Part shown: positions 60,462 through 64,000 of the stretch, piece after piece
Layout of the letters: every line of letters begins with the position of its first letter
Position numbering within the stretch: the first letter of the stretch is position 1
Assembly: GCF_000801105.2 (NCBI RefSeq)
Contig: NC_079519.1
Location: 10,848,668-10,912,667, forward strand
Direction of reading: 5' to 3'
DNA: 64,000 nt
Source of the DNA: Raphanus sativus
Lineage: Eukaryota > Streptophyta > Magnoliopsida > Brassicales > Brassicaceae
The notes under the pieces: model-generated
The model's input: the letters and a program-made list of their open reading frames with translations, nothing else
Told to the model about the DNA's origin: nothing
Database searches by the model: none
Made by a program: the position numbers and the translations under genes

Positions 60462-61909
60462 AGATGACTAAGTTTATGAATTGGACTCTCTGCTTTTCTT
60501 ATCCAAGCTCGGTTATGTTGATTTTGGTTGCAAGATAAAAAAACCAATAAAACTCGGAGTATTTGCGTTACATTGCATTTTTCACTAATATGCCAAACTG
60601 GGATGTTAGAATCCTGATGGTTGTTGTAGACTGACTCGGTTATCTTTGTAGCATAAAATAATGCTGTCATATTGCCAGGCTTATCTTGAGATTTAGAGAA
60701 TAATAAACATTTTGTCCAAAATAAAATAAAAATAAAAAATAATAATAAACATTTTAATCTTTTTTTTACAATTTAAAATCTATATACATCTATTAAAAGT
60801 TGTTGGACCTATTAATTAGGTTTAACCTATTATATACAACTACTTCTTTTTTTTTTTTTTTTTTTTTGGGCAACATATACAACTACTTCTAATAGACTTA
60901 ATCTATTATATACAACCAAATAAGCTTGAGTTTTTAAAGGGACCAGAAAATCTGAACCGGAACTGCTCTAAAAGTATTTGTTCCAAAACCAAATAAAAAA
61001 TTTATAAGTATCTAGTTAGGTTCAAAATTAAAATACTCGAAAGAACCGGAACCGAAAAAAACATCTGAAAAGAAATGATCCGGATAGATCCGACCTGATA
61101 AGAACCGATTCATAAAGACCTAAATATATAAATATCCAAAATTATGATTTCATTCGTTCTATTTTATATATCTTAGTTTATAATTTAGTTGAAATGTATC
61201 ATTAGCAATCTTCATTATTATTTTGTAGTATTTTAAGTAATATGAAACTTTAAATGTCAAATTTAGAGTCAAAGTACATCTTTATTCTCAATCCTCACGA
61301 TTACAAGTGTGTCCACACTCAGAAAATACATTTTTTTGTAGAATAAAATCTCTCGCGTTTTATTTCTTCAAAATTAAAAATACTCCGGGAACGGGTAGTT
61401 ACATCATGCCCATTATATCTATATCATCCTCCTACATTAAATCAAGCATGTGTTTACGAGATCAAGTTTTAAAATAAAGAGGGGGTCATATCCTGTTAAA
61501 CATATATTGATGAAACCTCTAATATTTCCTACAAAAATTTGATAAAACCAGATCAGATGAATTTTTAGTGTACGTATTCATGAAGACATTGTTAAGGTTT
61601 CCTTTTAAAAATGCAAAAGATCAACCTATTTAATTTGCAGATGTCTGATAAGCAATATCATGAATACATAGAAATTCATTGGTTATGTTAAAACTAACAT
61701 GACTTTTGAGCATCAAGATATTTACATAGATGCACTGTTATCCTGTTACATAAAGATCAAAACATAGGTATACACTAATTTATATATTATCTTATTCATT
61801 TCATACTACAATTTTTTTATGTTTGTTAATTATCCTAAATGAATCCCTATAATTGAATCCTTAAACCAGTATTTAGTGATAAATCCCTAAATCGGATTAT
61901 TAAGAGTTA
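60462..61909. other. 3' flank and AT-rich spacer
   Basis: The first 250 bases are probably the 3' UTR of DUF819 copy B. A poly-T run of more than 20 bases lies near 60848. The motif 'atatacaactacttct' occurs on both sides of it. The stretch 60940-61140 has several AACCGGAACC and GATCCGG motifs like the decayed MITEs. No gene was recognised. Confidence 0.4.
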
Positions 61910-61950
61910 CTAGATCCGATGTCCGCGCTACGCGCGGAAAATGGTTGATG
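61910..61950 (-). mobile_element. Helitron 3' end (minus strand)
   Basis: On the minus strand the hairpin ccgcgcgtagcgcgg is followed by acatcggatCTAG and then T, the standard Helitron terminus. The element should extend to higher coordinates, but no matching 5' TC end was found, so only the end is annotated. A plus-strand Helitron-like 5' end (TCCTTTATATATTAAAATTG) near 63219 belongs to the other orientation. Confidence 0.65.
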
Positions 61951-62445
61951 TTCAATTGACACTATTGAATTTTATTTTATTATATATGAATATTGTGTAT
62001 TAAACAATGGGATCATTTAGGTTCAAATACTTTTCAAAACAATCTAACAATGTAGTTTTTTGAAATCTAAATAAATCTAAGTACGAAGTTCTGTGGGAAT
62101 GAAAAACTAAAGGAGAAAGAGACCAAGTATCAGAAGAACATTAAACTAAGGAGTCATAAATGATGCAAGAAAGAGACCAAGTATCTGAAGAACAGAAGCT
62201 GTAGTGTTTCATATACGTAATTGTGGCAAATTTCCTAAATTGTAAATTTCTGTATATCTTTATAATTTTGGTAATTAGTTTCAGATAATGATGTGTTATG
62301 AGTTTTTTTTTTTTAAAATGTTCGTTTTTGCTTACTTATTACTAAGTATTCTGTAATATATATCTTAAAAGGTACATATATGTATTGATAATTTTTATCA
62401 AAAAAAAAAATATGTATTGATAATTACTTTTTTATCAAGTAATTT
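61951..62445. other. AT-rich sequence after the Helitron end
   Basis: No gene was recognised. It is presumably the body of the Helitron whose 3' end is at 61910. It includes a short repeat of 'tatgtattgataatt' near 62379-62425. Confidence 0.35.
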
Positions 62446-62759
62446 TGAAAGTATATATTTTCTAAATCATAAATGTATTTAATGTCAAAGTCGATAAAAC
62501 TTAATGTCAAAGTCGATAAAACAAATGTGACTGGCAATGGTGGAAAGAAACATTTTTAATTAAGGAGTTATGATAACATAATATGGTTTATGTTAAGGAG
62601 TAAAACTTTTTTTTTGAAAGTATATATTTTTTAAATCATAAATGTATTAAATCTAGAATTCGATAAATCAAACGTAACTGGCAATGGTAGAAAGAAACAT
62701 TTTTTATCTAAGGATGAATGATAACATAATCCGGATAATGTTAAAGAGAAAAACTTCAG
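62446..62759. repeat. about 170-bp tandem duplication beside the RING exon
   Basis: A segment starting tgaaagtatatattttctaa (62446) and running to the 'taaggagtaaaact' near 62605 recurs from 62616 with moderate divergence (aactggcaatggtagaaagaaacatttttta, shared in similar form). The second copy runs up to the stop codon of the RING frame. Confidence 0.75.
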
Positions 62760-62760
62760 C

Positions 62761-63037
62761 TTAGAAATCTGTGTCACGGCATGTGGGACAACTTAGGTTA
62801 TGGTAAAACCACTCGACGATGCATATACGATGATATATGTGGTTGCATCTCAGTGAGTTTACAATCCCCGTCCCATTGAATCTGCCATGGCAGGTAGAGC
62901 ACACTTTCTCAGCATCCTCCATAATGGGTTCTCTCACTGATGCTCGTAGGTTGATCAAAGCTTCGTCGAGGTCTTTCCTGTTGGTTTCTCTAGGATTAAA
63001 ATCTCTTATAGATAGAACAGCGTGGACATGTGTGCCT
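62761..63037 (-). CDS. RING-H2 finger exon (partial gene or fragment)
   Basis: On the minus strand an open frame runs from an acceptor-like tatctAG near 63038 to the stop at 62761. It reads THVHAVLSIRDFNPRETNRK, then DLDEALINLRASVREPIMED, then a compact RING: CSTCHGRF, RCNHIYHRICIVEWF and SCPTCRD. The Cys/His order C-x2-C ... C-x-H-x2-H ... C-x2-C is that of RING-H2 E3 ubiquitin ligases, so zinc binding is plausible. The Met at 62958 is internal, because the coding frame clearly continues upstream of it. No earlier exon was found in the AT-rich DNA up to the window end, so this is either the last exon of a gene with a distant first exon or a fragment, perhaps carried by the Helitron ending at 61910. 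Confidence 0.6.
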
Positions 63038-64000
63038 AGATATAGAAATCAAACATAAGAAGCCGATAACAATAATTCGTATAGAAATAAAAACCACATT
63101 ATCTGAAAAATTAGTTATGAGTTTACGAAATAAATACTACTTGTTATTTATTAAAATATGATTTTCTTTTTTTCTTGTTAAAAGCTTAACTGATTTTCTT
63201 TTATTAACTAATTTATCCTTTATATATTAAAATTGGATGTGTCACTAAATCATTTCTTGTGATTTTCTGGAGTTGGATGACCGACCATAAGAAACCTGTG
63301 AGATTATTATTTTTCTTTTTCATTTTTGTTAGTAGAAAAAAAACTTGTAAAATAATTCAATATTTTTGTTCAATTTTAATATGTTTTAGTGGATTATTTT
63401 ATGTTTTACTAAATTTAGTTTTACAGTAGATTAATGTAAATTTTTTGTTTGAATTAAAAATGTATAATTAATTATAATATTATTTATGTAATATTAAATA
63501 ATTAATTAATATATTTGACCAAGATAATAAAATATACATGTTTGATATAACTTTTTATATTTATTATATTTGAAAATAAAGTAAACCATGTTTTTATATA
63601 AAGGATTTTTATTTTTGAAATAAATGTCACTGATTAGTTGGCAAAAAATGTTACAGATTAATTTTCGTAATATAACTTTTAAATTTTATTTTCTTAAAAT
63701 TCATTGTTTTGATTATCAATTTACTAAATTTTACGATAGAATATTGTTAAAATTTATTTGAGTTAAATGTATTATTAATTATAGTATTATTTATGTAATA
63801 TTAGATATTTTATTGATATATTTCACAAAAATAATAAAATTAATATTCATGTATTGCTTGAATTTTTTGTATTCATTATAATGGAAAAGCACATAAACTA
63901 TGTTATCTGAGTAAAGAACTTTGATTTTCAAAATAAATTTTATTGATTCATTTTCCTAATAAATTTTTTCTAATTTTTTTGAAAATCACTGTTTTGATTA
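63038..64000. other. AT-rich window end
   Basis: Very AT-rich. A Helitron-like 5' end in plus orientation is possible near 63219 (TCCTTTATATATTAAAATTG). Two similar blocks, about 63400-63560 and 63700-63860, share 'gtattatttatgtaatatta' and neighbouring words, suggesting an old tandem duplication. No gene was recognised. Confidence 0.35.

Overview
This is a plant nuclear window, almost certainly from a Brassica or close relative. The coding genes match the family and order of a stretch of Arabidopsis thaliana chromosome 5 near AT5G52540-AT5G52670 (locus numbers recalled, not searched). They have short GT-AG introns and are set in AT-rich DNA full of Brassicaceae transposons. No prokaryotic feature, CRISPR array, rRNA or intact tRNA gene was seen.

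Layout. 1-534 (-): heavy-metal-associated (HIPP-like) gene, cut by the window edge. 1586-13530: transposon-rich block with a hAT MITE (1586-2264), two long-TIR Mutator-like foldback elements (2772-4011, 12515-13110), a telomere-like inverted element (about 5125-6015) and a dead subtilase gene split by the second foldback. 14485-28702 is the gene-rich core: REVEILLE6 (+), a relic of ribosomal protein S10, HSP90.1 (-), the editing factor MEF1 (-), a frameshifted MYB82 pseudogene (+) and a 15-exon TBC/RabGAP gene (-). From 29481 on there is a truncated Ty1/copia element, a MITE-like shell (31979-36287) holding a 5'-truncated LINE and a small MULE, and at least four Helitrons or Helitron ends. A Pack-MULE-like element (43067-43870) and a composite TIR element carrying two Helitrons (48816-53414) follow. 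Two same-strand DUF819 membrane-protein genes lie at 46419-48304 and 58682-60461, with transposon-filled DNA between them. The last 2 kb holds a Helitron 3' end, a 170-bp tandem duplication and a RING-H2 exon.

The genes do not form an operon-like unit. HSP90.1 carries a heat-shock element, RVE6 is a clock-related transcription factor, MEF1 edits mitochondrial RNA, the TBC protein should act on Rab GTPases, and the DUF819 proteins look chloroplast-targeted. Exon borders were set by hand from splice signals and reading-frame continuity, so they are well supported but not transcript-verified.

I found no clearly new biochemical system. The most informative material is evolutionary: target-site duplications that date a nested series of insertions, gene relics that record loss of RPS10, MYB82 and a subtilase, a possible host-fragment-carrying MULE, and recurring tRNA-like A/B-box modules inside or near foldback elements.
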